Source: Karalla daura (Eukaryota; Chordata; Actinopteri; Chaetodontiformes; Leiognathidae). Taken from it: a stretch of DNA of 64,000 bases. A program made the position numbers and the translations under genes. The first letter of the stretch is position 1. Each line of letters begins with the position of its first letter. The DNA is taken from assembly GCA_029224185.1 (NCBI GenBank), contig CM055189.1:23473055-23537054 (forward strand). Direction: 5' to 3'. The notes under the pieces are model-generated. The model saw only the letters and a list, made by a program, of their open reading frames with translations. It did not search any database and was not told the origin of the DNA. Below, piece after piece: positions 27,139 through 36,435 of the stretch.

Positions 27139-27625
27139 CGCCGAAAGTGAAAAAAACGACCACCCCGGACCTGTCGTTTCGGCCGGGATCCCGACCCCGC
27201 GCGAGCGAGCCCAAACCCACCATTTGGGGTGTGAGCCGCCTCCGGGGTGGCCCACGCTCACTGGAAAAAGCAATCCCGAGGCCGGCTGTGGCCCCGGAGC
27301 TGAGATATTAACCCTCGCCGAAAGTGAAAAAAACGACCACCCCGGACCTGTCGTTTCGGCCGGGATCCCGACCCCGCGCGAGCGAGCCCAAACCCACGAT
27401 GTGGGCTGTGAGCCGCCTCCGGGGTGGCCCACGCTCACTGGAAAAAGCAATCCCGAGGCCGGCTGTGGCCCCGGAGCTGAGATATTAACCCTCGCCGAAA
27501 GTGAAAAAAACGACCACCCCGGACCTGTCGTTTCGGCCGGGATCCCGACCCCGCGCGAGCGAGCCCAAACCCACCATTTGGGGTGTGAGCCGCCTCCGGG
27601 GTGGCCCACGCTCACTGGAAAAAGC

Positions 27626-28201
27626 CAGTCAGACATCGAGCAGCGGTGTGATCGAAAATATCACAATGAGATGCGAGTGGAGTGAACTGGAGTGATTCAA
27701 GCTCTTGTAAAAGTCAAATGTTTTGCACCGGACTGGAATCAACTGCTTTTTCTGGTCATTGTAGGATCGTGGCATTTGCATGATGGTATTATCAAATCGA
27801 TTCCTCCTTTTTTTTCTGTGACCTCACATCTCATGGACAGGACCTGTGGCCCAAGAGCTCAGACCTGTGAACCTCCCAAAATTAAAACGAAGGAAGCAAA
27901 GGGGGTACAAAATAAAACTAATATTAGGATAATTTAAAAATGTATCTGTCAGTGAATGTGAATGAGAAACAAGAAGATGAATGAATGAGTAGGACAGATG
28001 AAGATAATGGATATCAGACAAAAAAAACTTTTTAAAACAGTAGTCATTAAAAGGAACCTCCAACACTTGTTTGTTTTATTTACATATGTTTATTTTAGAT
28101 TTTAGAGTACTTTAGATTTGTTGCATTGGGGGATGTTCTGTTATTAGTGTGTAGGTACAGCATAGAAATCCACAATAATAATAAAGGAGGGGAGGAGATG
28201 T

Positions 28202-28242
<41 letters not shown>

Positions 28243-28490
28243 CACACACACACACATATGTATATATATATATATTTTTTTAAGATTAAAGCCTAATTGT
28301 GCATTTAATTACGTCGCAAAAGTATCCTCATCTTGGTAATAATTTATCATAGCGTGATTTATATCATAGCATCTGAGACTGCTGCGATTATTCTTAAATT
28401 AAAGACATTCATTGCAGAGTGTGTCTGATATCTGTATAATGTGATTTGATTTTGATTCATTTTAATTTCTAATTGAATCTTACAATTTGT
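27626..28490. other. Unique AT-rich flank between satellite and znf330
   Basis: Low-complexity, AT-rich sequence with no recognisable gene. Open frames here are short, and one merely reads out of the last satellite monomer. It contains the TA/CA microsatellite described separately. Confidence 0.6.
28204..28280. repeat. (TA)n / (CA)n compound microsatellite
   Basis: A run of alternating T and A, then a short ACACAC stretch, then TA again and a poly-T tail. Confidence 0.95.
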
Positions 28491-28832
28491 AAGTGTACAC
28501 GAAGGTTTACACTTACTCTGGGCGTGAAAACACAACTAGGAACGAAAATCTCGACGCTTTGTTTCGGCTGAACAGATTAGTGGGTCGGACCATTCGGAAG
28601 CTGGAGTGCAGCTCATCTGGTCGAAAACTAAACTCCAAACCACAACATTTTACAAACAGTGTCACCAGTAAGTATCCTGTCGCATCGCTACTAGGACTAA
28701 AAGGCAGCCTGGCTGTGGGCAGTTTTTTTTTACTGACTAGAATTGAAAGTCTAACGTGTCGCTCGGAAAGGGTCTCCGGCGCGTCCCAGTCGGCGTCCAG
28801 CGGCCCGAGTCCCCCCCCCCCTCCACCCAGAC
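28491..28832 (+). promoter_or_regulatory. znf330: znf330 5' flank and untranslated leader
   Basis: Base composition shifts toward GC as the start codon nears, with CpGs close to it, as expected for a housekeeping-type promoter. A possible small 5' UTR intron is bounded by GTAAGT at 28668 and a T-rich tract ending in AG at 28740. At 73 bases it would be near the minimum intron size. The transcription start cannot be placed from sequence alone. Confidence 0.4.
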
Positions 28833-28952
28833 ATGCCCAAGAAGAAGACCGGAGCCCGCAAGAAAGCGGAGAACCGTAAGGAGCGGGAGAAAAAGAGCCG
28901 AGCCAACCGGGAACATGTGGAGGTGGCCAAGCACCCCTGCAACGGCAACATG
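28833..28952 (+). CDS. znf330: znf330 coding exon 1
   Basis: Encodes residues 1-40, a Lys/Arg-rich segment likely to act in nuclear or nucleolar targeting. It ends in phase 0 before GTAACG. Confidence 0.93.
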
Positions 28953-31900
28953 GTAACGATGCACCTAACAGTAGCTGCCCTGAGCCACAACCTAGATGAC
29001 ATAGCACATGCGGCGAGCTGATACTGACGCTTCTACTGATCTCTGTCTTACAGGACTGTGACAAGTGTCAGAGGTAAGGAAGGGAGGAAGGGAGGGTCAT
29101 CGAGGGGCTGGCGCAGGCTGGATCCACAGCTCACTAGATGTTTATAAATGTCTCGTTCCTATTCGCCGTGGATGGATCGCCTCGTGTTGTTTTGACGTGC
29201 TATGGGAATAGTGACCAGACTCAGGTGAAGACGGGTCAGATCCGTTAGATGGGTAAGACGCACTGTCCGTGTCTTGCAGGAAACAGAAGAACAGAGCTTT
29301 CTGCTACTTTTGCAATGCTGTGCAGAAGCTGCCTGTCTGCGCTCAGTGTGGTAAATATACCCTGAAATGATCATGTTCTATCCCTCATGAATGTTTTGTC
29401 TAATTTCTGTGTAAATTTTTTTTTTCCCTCTTTACTAAGTGAACCTCCATAAGGCATTGATAAAGTGTCTGTCTATCTAGTTATCTATCTATTCATCTGG
29501 ACCAGGATACAAAGCTGTGACCTGTGAAGCAACCCCAAGCCACAGTGTGGCTGTAGTCTAGTCCATTCACTCAAGCATTTGAAATAAGCTCACACACCCA
29601 GGTGTCAGTTCATTCCCATTCAGTAATTAGTTTTTGACTCTCAGGCCCCTGAGCCCTCTCCTCCCTGTGGTGAAAGATGTTTTGTAAGTATTGAGTAGTC
29701 TGTAGTCTTCATCAACCTTAAAGAAGGATTTTCCACCAGCGATTAGGTGCCTTGATGGATATTTACAGCAGCATGGCAAACATACGGGACAAACCATTAC
29801 TGATCTTAACAATTGTGGAGCATGTGTCCCTGTGTAGATACAGGATTCGGGCATTTCACTTTTTGTGGGATGTACAGGCATTACACAATGGTCTTTTCAT
29901 GTGAGGATAAGGAAGTCGTTTGTATACCACAAATAACATGGGTGATTCGGAACGGGTCAGATTTCGATCCCAGCTTGTCAAATCTGACACCCGAACTGGC
30001 CTAACTCTGTGGCCAGGGTTCAAGCTCGAGCCACAGGCACTGTTTTTCAGAGCCAAACGAGCATTAATCACAAGTAACCCCGGTGGAGGACACCTGTAGA
30101 GCCTCCTTAACTACTACATACTCTGGCCCCCCCAAGTGTTTGTAAGAAATAAGACATGAGTAGAACTGGCATTTGTGATGATGGTTTAAGATTCGGTGCA
30201 TACAATCTGAATGATGCACACACCAAACATATCACATCTTATTGATGCGTGGAGTGTGTTTGCCTTTTTAGGCAAAACCAAGTGCATGAAGTCATCAGAT
30301 TGTGTCATCAAACATCCTGGGATCCACAGCACTGGCATGGCTATGGTGGTAAGTCACTGACCTTGATGAACTGCAGCAGCCACACACAGCAGTAGCACTT
30401 GTTTGCATGCATGCAGTATGGATTTTCAGCATGTGTTCAGTATTAACCGACAACTCACCCGTCTGTACTTTTCTCATCATTTTCTTCACCATATTGTCTT
30501 CACATGTATAATGAGACGCTGTCGAGGTGAATCTCAGCCAGCCAGATTGCTTGACGTACGACATCATAAAGATGTGGTAGATTTGTAGTTCAGTGGTGTG
30601 AGATTCAAAGAGCCGGTGTCCCACGGCAAGAAGACTGCTCGTGTAGTACGTGCGATCGGCCCGACTAATGAGATCCAGAGATGTGTGCCAGCATCATTAA
30701 ACAACAATGGCTTTCATAAAGGTGATTGATCGAGCGCAAGTGCTTGTTATCAGTTGATGTTAGGGGGACAATTGTGTACTCTGCACAGGTGGTGCGTTGC
30801 GCAATCGGTATCTGATAACTCCAGCGCTAATAACTTCCGACAGTGACACGGTGCACGTTATGTCATCGAGCAAGCGGTGACGCGGTGCACGTTCTACCGC
30901 CCGTGGTGCGTAACAAAGTGACGGATGTGAGAGGATGTAGGGTGCATTGTGCGAAGTCGCCGCCACTCCATGGTGTTTTTCGTCCCGATCACTAGGGAGC
31001 AGTGTGCGACTTCTGCGAGGCCTGGGTGTGCCACAGCCGAAAGTGTCTCAGCACTCATGCCTGTGCCTGTCCTCTGACTGATGCGGACTGCATCGAATGT
31101 GAGCGCAGTGTCTGGGATCATGGTAAGACCCCCCCCCCCCCCCCCCCCCCCCCTTTACAACCCGCCACCGGTCTAAATCCACACACTCTAGCCAATGTGA
31201 CGTGCAAAAAAAAACCAAACCCCAGCCCGGTTTTCATTTCCCCTTATAGGTGGGAGAATCTTCCGCTGCTCCTTTTGTCAGAACTTCTTGTGTGAGGATG
31301 ATCAGTTTGAGCACCAGGCCAGCTGCCAAGTCCTTCAGGCAGAAACATTCAAATGTGAGTCATCCTATTCTGCCCCCGCGCTGTCATTTATTCTGTGGTC
31401 GATTGAGAAAGAAATAGTGTCTTAATTGTTCGTGAGAGCCATGCCTCAGGGGCACGTGTGCAGAGGAGTGAACGTGATTTTTCTTCTCACTCTCGGCTCC
31501 AGGTATCTCCTGTAACAGACTGGGGCAACATTCCTGCCTGCGCTGCAAGGTACTGAAGAAATGCACTGCATGCCCGCTGTTTGTTCCCAAAATCTGTACT
31601 CCTACCAGCTTACATTACACACTGTTGACTACAACAAAGAACAATCAGTGTCCCCTTGAAAAGAATGAAGGAGTCAAATGACACCACCACTTCCGTTTCA
31701 CGATGGAGTGGTCCCTCGGGAGCAAGAAATGTGTGATTGGAAAACAAAGATTAAAATGGAAACGAGGAAAGGTTGCCGGAGTCAGCATGACCGCTGGGAG
31801 ATCAGTTTTCTCTTTCATTCTCAGTAGGCTTTGCAGTAGTAGGCTTTGTTGCAGCATATTTGATCATGGTCAAACTCGCTGTGCTTTATGTTACAGTACA

Positions 31901-33494
31901 TGTAGGCCAGGATTCAACATGTAGGTGCTACACAGAACAGGAAGTGTAGCAACGACAGAAAAGAGAAAGAAACATTTTCAAGGAGTTTGGCAAAAACCCT
32001 GTATCCTCACCACAGGCACTGTACGTGTGTGTCTATAAGCGGCCTTCAGTAATTGAATACATGTGCATGTAAAAAAAAACAGTCTCTATCCATAAGTTGG
32101 TTCTCAGTGGGCACTGTAAGGCGACATAACTTCATTTACAGGTGAGGGCAGGTGATGCCAGTTGATGGACTGGTCTCAGAATCTGAACTTTAATCACAAC
32201 TTATCCTTAGCTCTATGCAAATGCGCCTACCCAGCTGAGTGTACCAGGCTCTGAAAAATCAGCACAGAATGTCAAATGAAATATAAAAGTATTTATATTC
32301 ATTTATTTAAATCTCTCGCCACATCGCCAAGGTCACTTGGCTGGAATCTCAAGCGCCTTTTCTACCAGCAACACATATTCTGCACAAATCTCCGCGGCAA
32401 AGATTTGAGACTTCTATCCATCTATCTATGGATCTTAAACTTCAGGCCTCAGGTTAATAACATGGTGGCAACGTGACAAGTTTACATTAAAAACAAGTCT
32501 GTCAAGTTCCTCATCACCCAGCCTTTTGCAGAAAATAGTTTGTGTGACAGTGACGTGGTGGGAATGTTTTTATCGTTCCATCAGAATTAGAAAATAGCGC
32601 TGCTAAACTCCTCTCTGGGTGGCCGAGAGACTCCTGAGTCAGAGAGAACTGACCCGCGGCGGTCACCGGATTCAATCCATGTAAATAACGTGATTGTTAA
32701 TATGTGTGAGGGAGGATGTTTATCTCGGCCCAACTGTGTTCTCAGGCCTGCTACTGTGATGATCATGCCAAGAGTAAAGTCTTCAAAGCAGAGAAAGGAA
32801 AAGCACCTCCCTGCCCCAAGTGTGGCCACGAGACCCAGGAGACCAAAGACCTCAGCATGTCCAGTGAGTCTCATGCGAAACTGTCCACCGTGACTGTGGA
32901 AATGGGCCATTTAGAGGAAACTGAAGCGGACGAAAGTTTCTGAGTGAATCATGATCGTCGAAACCGAAACCCGAGACGAGCATGTTCATTCACTGTGATT
33001 TTTTTTTTTTGGTAACATCAGCTTCTTTGGTTCCTCTTTTCCTTGGTGGGATGCCGACTAACTGAATGATGGGGAGGAAAGAACCCTGCATGTTCACAAG
33101 TTCCAGCCAAGCTTGTAGAGAGTTTCACATGTTGTGCATGTCTTTCACTCGCTAGCCCTCCACGGCGTGGCCCGTGTGCGTCCTCAGTCGGACTAATGCG
33201 TGTGTACTCTCCGCAGCGCGCACGCTGAAGTTCGGCCGCCAGGCTGGCGCCGAGGAAGACGATGACTACTACAGCAGCGCGTCGGGCTACGACTCCTACT
33301 GGAGCAACCTGGCATCCGGAGGCAGAGCCCGAGAGGAGGAGGATGACGAGGAGGACGACGACGAGTACGAGGAGGAGGAGGACGATGAGGAGGAGGACGA
33401 TGAGGACGAAGAGGAGGAGGAGGAAGAAGAAGAGGAAGAAGAGGAGAAGGTGGCTGATTCTGTGGCTGGTCTCAGACTGGACGGGACAGCTTGA
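28833..33494 (+). CDS. znf330: Zinc finger protein 330 (nucleolar autoantigen 36), nine coding exons
   Basis: Exons 28833-28952, 29054-29073, 29280-29350, 30272-30348, 30996-31122, 31250-31354, 31503-31549, 32746-32863 and 33217-33494 join in phase with GT-AG introns to encode 320 residues, the length of human ZNF330. The N-terminus MPKKKTGARKKAENR is basic and typical of the family. Residues about 36-226 are a dense series of Cys-x2-Cys and Cys/His pairs (CDKCQ, CYFC, CAQCG, CDFCEAWVCH, CECER, CSFCQNFLC, CISCNRLG, CPKCGHE), a zinc-binding array conserved almost residue for residue with the mammalian protein. The C-terminus is an Asp/Glu tract of some 45 residues ending in LRLDGTA, unlike the recalled mammalian end. 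The mammalian protein is nucleolar and also reported in mitochondria in apoptosis; its biochemical role is poorly defined. The ATG has G at -3, and synteny with il15 and inpp4b supports the call. Confidence 0.95.
29054..29073 (+). CDS. znf330: znf330 coding exon 2 (20-nt microexon)
   Basis: Only 20 bases long. It encodes DCDKCQ plus two bases of an Arg codon, supplying a Cys-x2-Cys pair. It lies between ttacag and gtaagg, and skipping it would shift the frame. Confidence 0.92.
29280..29350 (+). CDS. znf330: znf330 coding exon 3
   Basis: Encodes residues 47-71, including CYFCNAVQKLPVCAQC, preceded by cttgcag and followed by gtaaat. The phases match exons 2 and 4. Confidence 0.94.
30272..30348 (+). 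CDS. znf330: znf330 coding exon 4
   Basis: Encodes residues 71-96 (KTKCMKSSDCVIKHPG and following), with a ttttag acceptor and a gtaagt donor. Confidence 0.94.
30996..31122 (+). CDS. znf330: znf330 coding exon 5
   Basis: Encodes residues 97-139 with CDFCEAWVCHSRKC and several further Cys pairs. The donor gtaaga is followed within six bases by a 25-base poly-C run. Confidence 0.94.
31129..31153. repeat. Poly-C run, 25 bases
   Basis: An uninterrupted C homopolymer at the start of znf330 intron 5. Such runs are error-prone in sequencing, so the true length is uncertain. Confidence 0.95.
31250..31354 (+). CDS. znf330: znf330 coding exon 6
   Basis: Encodes residues 139-174 with CSFCQNFLCEDDQFEHQ, conserved in the family. 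Acceptor ttatag, donor gtgagt. Confidence 0.95.
31503..31549 (+). CDS. znf330: znf330 coding exon 7
   Basis: A 47-base exon encoding CISCNRLGQHSCLRCK (first codon split), with a ctccag acceptor and a gtactg donor. Confidence 0.94.
32746..32863 (+). CDS. znf330: znf330 coding exon 8
   Basis: Encodes residues 190-229, ACYCDDHAKSKVFKAEKGK and then CPKCGHETQETKDLSMS. Acceptor ttctcag, donor gtgagt. Confidence 0.95.
33217..33494 (+). CDS. znf330: znf330 coding exon 9 with acidic tail
   Basis: Completes a Thr codon and reads RTLKFGRQAG as in mammals, then a Tyr/Ser-rich patch and a long Asp/Glu tract encoded by GAG/GAC/GAT repeats, stopping at TGA 33492-33494. The acidic stretch is a trinucleotide-type repeat and so a likely site of length polymorphism. 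Confidence 0.93.
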
Positions 33495-33807
33495 TTTCGC
33501 ACACACATGCAACGCAGACAGACTGCTCAGGCGGGGCCCTATTATCCTCAGCAGTTCTCACAGTCACTTGTTACACATCTGGAGTGAATAATGCAGCCGG
33601 GATCACATATCCACACAGGTGATACATAACATCCAGCTTCCTCTGTCTGTGACACAGAGGAATGTGTTCAGAGAAATATTGACGCAGCCAGGGCTTGAAG
33701 GATAAAGGAGAAATGAGCTCTGATAAAATGGTTCCACTCGGTCACACAACAGAGGATGGAGGCAATCTGATTTATGTTTTTCAATGCATACAGACAGTTT
33801 CTCATTA

Positions 33808-33813
33808 AATAAA
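33808..33813 (+). terminator. znf330: znf330 polyadenylation signal AATAAA
   Basis: Canonical hexamer about 310 bases after the znf330 stop codon. A T-rich stretch and CTCCTCTCCTC follow within some 60 bases. Confidence 0.7.
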
Positions 33814-34079
33814 GATTTTACTTGACCTGAGGCTGAAAGCACACTTGGCGTCTGTTTCTCCTCCTCTCCTCTCCTCACATGTCATGTTCTACGGTAGTTG
33901 CCGTTACGACTGTTGAACTTGAACACTTGGCCCCATCCCAACAACTTTGTTGGGACATGATTGTGTTGAACGTGCAGGTTGCTGGCTTGGCGTGGAGCCT
34001 GTAATCTTTTCGCTGTCGGCCCGGGTGCCCACTGGCACTCTCAGTCCCTCCCACAGTCCAGAAACATGCACCACGTTTC
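33814..34079. other. Short intergenic stretch after znf330
   Basis: Nothing recognisable as coding or repeat. GC and CpG content rise toward the island that follows. Confidence 0.5.
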
Positions 34080-34655
34080 CTTTGACCACGCGTGGGGAGC
34101 CGGAGTCTCGCGCGCGTGAGAGCGGGCAGCATGGCACTCGAGCGGAGTGGCTGAGGCGGGCGAACGGGCTTCATTCAAGGCTCAACTCCGATTCAGTCTC
34201 AAATTACAGAGCTATTTTTGCTCAATCAACCACCCGTGGCTGACTCCCCATTAGAGAGTAGAGAGCTTCGGAGTACGCGGTGGAGGCGGAGTCGCCATGA
34301 CGCCAGCAGGGTGAGTGTGTGTGTGTGCGTGTGCGCGAGTGAGAGAGAGTGCGTGTCAGCTTGCGCAGCAGCCGCTGGGACCTGGGAGCTCACACGCCGC
34401 CAGGACAGCGGAGCAGTCCCGGGCCCGGGTCGGCGAGAGAGGCGAGAGGAAGTTGGCCGAGTGAGATGCAGAAATGTGAAGCGTCGCTGCTGCTCCGCGG
34501 GCTGGGAGAGCGAGCGCTGCCACTGCGCACATGACTGGCTTCATGACGCTCCCCGCAACACCGCAGACCCAGCGCAGTCACCCCGGACCCCTGCGAGCGG
34601 TGAGACACCCTCCGCCCGCCTGCCTGCCTGTCTATCTGTGTGCGTGTCTGTCTGT

Positions 34656-34690
34656 TAGAGAGAGAGAGAGAGAGACAGAGAGAGAGAGAG
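34656..34690. repeat. (GA)n microsatellite
   Basis: Alternating G/A broken once by a C, inside the CpG island. Confidence 0.9.
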
Positions 34691-34874
34691 CCGAGTCGTC
34701 GCAGCGACCCCCTCCCCGGGTTCAGACCGGTGACCTGGGCCAGTGTGGCGGCGGTTTGGCGCACCTGTAGCGCCCGGCAGCCCGGTTGGCGCCCGGCGCT
34801 GCCGCGGACCTTCCCCAGCACCGGTCCGCTGTTTTGGGCCCAAAGAGTCCACGGCCGGGGCCGCGGTCGCCGTT

Positions 34875-34888
34875 AGTTTCACTTTCAC
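34875..34888. promoter_or_regulatory. il15: Consensus interferon-stimulated response element
   Basis: AGTTTCACTTTCAC fits the ISRE pattern AGTTTCNNTTTCNC/T exactly. ISREs bind IRF-family factors and the STAT1-STAT2-IRF9 complex. Its position in a CpG island upstream of il15 fits interferon control of that cytokine. Function here is inferred. Confidence 0.6.
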
Positions 34889-35335
34889 TCTGGCCTGGTT
34901 CGCAGCCCTGCCAGCTCGAAGGCGACACAGGAGAGCAGGAGCGCTGCCCAGGCGCTGGCAGGCCCGTGGAGCCGGACCGTACGTGGACACGTGCGGGTCT
35001 GAGGCAACTGTGACAAGTTCACCCCGCAGTAGAAGTAGGTTTATTCAGTTTTTGGTGCGACTATGCGTCATCCACCAGTGGGACTTTTTCCAAAGAGAAT
35101 AAAAGGGTGACATCAGCTAAGCTGAGCCACTTCTAGGTAAACCACTCACGCCGCTAAGAAAAAGCAACTTATGCCATTCAATTGTGCTTTCATAGTTGGT
35201 AATGGTTATTGTTAATATCTTTTGTGTTGAATCGATGTAATGAAATGTCATAGTTCAGCTCTGACCAGCAAAGCACTGTTCAGGTATAATAGGCTATATT
35301 TTGATGACCCGTCAAAATATCTGCTTAAACTCAAC

Positions 35336-36435
35336 TCTAAAGGTGATAGATAGTCTTTATCGTCTCATAGGGGTATTCTTTTCCACACATATCATTCAGA
35401 TTCCAGAAGTGGAGGCAGCAGCATCACATCTCACAGGGTATAAACATGTATACATACATATAGCACCCACCTCCACCATCATCCCCCCTCCCCACACTCC
35501 CTTATCAACAAACAGCAAGCAACGGTGGACAACACACAGCGTAAACACAAGAACGGCGGTTGAGTTTGTTTCGTGTAGCGATAGCTGAAGGTACAAAACT
35601 TTTCTTACGGTGCTCTTTTCTTCCAGTCCAAAGCTCTGTATCTGCGGCCAGATGGGAGTGAGGTGAAGTTGTGGTTCAGGGGACGGTCGGGACTGCTTAC
35701 TGTGGTACGGGCCAGGTGTGTGGTGGCTGTGTTGTTTGCACCAGTGAGGTCGGGGGCGGGGAGGTCAGTTATCTTGGATGCTAAGTGGGAGATTTTAATG
35801 AGTCTATTCCTGCCGGTGACATTTAGTATGTCAAAGGAACGGGGGGAGCGTAGAGTGGAAGGGATGGGACGGGGCTTTTGTGGAGTAACAGAAGGAGGTG
35901 GGGGGCGACAGACAGTGATCTCAATTTACGTACGGCATACAGTCTGTATTGTGCTCGTCTCTGTGTGATGGTGACATGTTCATTGATGTTAAGCTTATTG
36001 TCAATTGTTTTGCCAAGATACTTGTGACCGATTTCGGACCTGTTCAACTGGTTGTCCATGGACGGTGATCTGAGCAAGTCCAGGGGGTGATTCTGATGCA
36101 TGCATGACCAGTTCTTTTGTTTTGCCTATGTTGAGTTGGAGGTAGTTGTCATAGCAGCACTGTGCAAAATCCGTGGTGGACTGGTGGTGAGCTGTGACGG
36201 AGTTGTGGTCTGTGAGGAGTCCTACTATGGCTGTGTCGTCTGCATATTTGTAATAAGTGGTGTTGGGTAGTGAGCTCCGACAGTCATTAGTGTAGATTGT
36301 GTACAGAAAGGGATTGAGCACGCAACCTGGCGGGGTCAGTGTGTTCCAGTGTTGGTGATGATTTACTGTTGTAGGCCTATTGCTGAGAAAGTTGTATATC
36401 CAGTGGATGAGGAGGAGAGGGGTGAGCTGAAGTCG
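35336..36435 (-). mobile_element. LINE fragment (CR1/L2/Rex1-like reverse transcriptase, 3' half)
   Basis: Reading the minus strand from 36435 gives broken frames with IHWIYNFLSNRPTTV, PPGCVLNPFLYTIYTND, the catalytic YADD box followed by TAIVG, LQLNIGKTKELV, HKYLGKTIDNKLNINEHV and finally LPSGRRYRAL, in the order expected for the C-terminal half of a non-LTR reverse transcriptase. Frameshifts near 36010 and 36340 show it is dead. The 3' end reads as ATAAAG followed by CTATCTATC-type repeats near 35340, as in fish LINE tails. The 5' half is missing, as is usual for truncated insertions. Confidence 0.8.

Larger units (their letters stand above)
1..27625. repeat. 177-bp GC-rich satellite array, about 156 tandem copies
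   Basis: The same unit recurs head to tail every 177 bases from the left window edge, where it starts mid-unit, to 27625, where similarity stops abruptly. Monomers are nearly identical and differ at a few recurrent positions: cgatcc/caatcc, cgatttggg/cgatgtggg/ccatttggg, gccgggatc/gccgagatc, and a stop-creating cttagat in place of ctgagat. Each unit holds a GAAAGTGAAA stretch, a CGGGATCCCG palindrome in many copies, and a CCCAAA/TTTGGG inverted repeat with a 7-base loop. No transposon, gene or other sequence interrupts the array. The unit length resembles centromeric or pericentromeric satellites, but I do not recognise this sequence, and its chromosomal position is inference. The long ORFs on both strands are a by-product of a period divisible by three. 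Confidence 0.97.
34080..35010 (+). promoter_or_regulatory. il15: CpG island, candidate il15 promoter and first exon
   Basis: GC- and CpG-rich stretch between znf330 and il15 containing the ISRE at 34875 and a GA repeat. The only downstream gene on this strand is il15, whose mammalian promoter is IRF-responsive, so an il15 start site is the simplest reading. A 5' exon cannot be delimited because no clear donor is visible. Overlapping ORFs on both strands here have no recognisable protein similarity. Confidence 0.55.

Noticed and set aside
1..27625. CENP-B box in the satellite
   Set aside because: The best candidate (TTCGGCCGGGATCCCGA) lacks the required A and CGGG spacing, and the reverse strand has none either.
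1..27625. CRISPR array
   Set aside because: Units are contiguous 177-bp tandem repeats without short repeat/unique spacer alternation, and the DNA is vertebrate.
108..27685. Long open frames of hundreds of codons on both strands in the first 27.6 kb
   Set aside because: They follow the 177-bp period exactly, mirror each other on opposite strands and end only at recurrent variant monomers. They are satellite read-through, not genes.
32615..32680. tRNA gene suggested by TGGCCGAG and GGATTCAATCC
   Set aside because: A- and B-box resemblance is imperfect and no acceptor stem or coherent cloverleaf could be formed. At most a tRNA-derived relic.
33018..33512. Minus-strand frames rich in Ser, Leu or Val opposite the znf330 tail
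   Set aside because: Antisense of the GAG/GAC repeat encoding the acidic tract.
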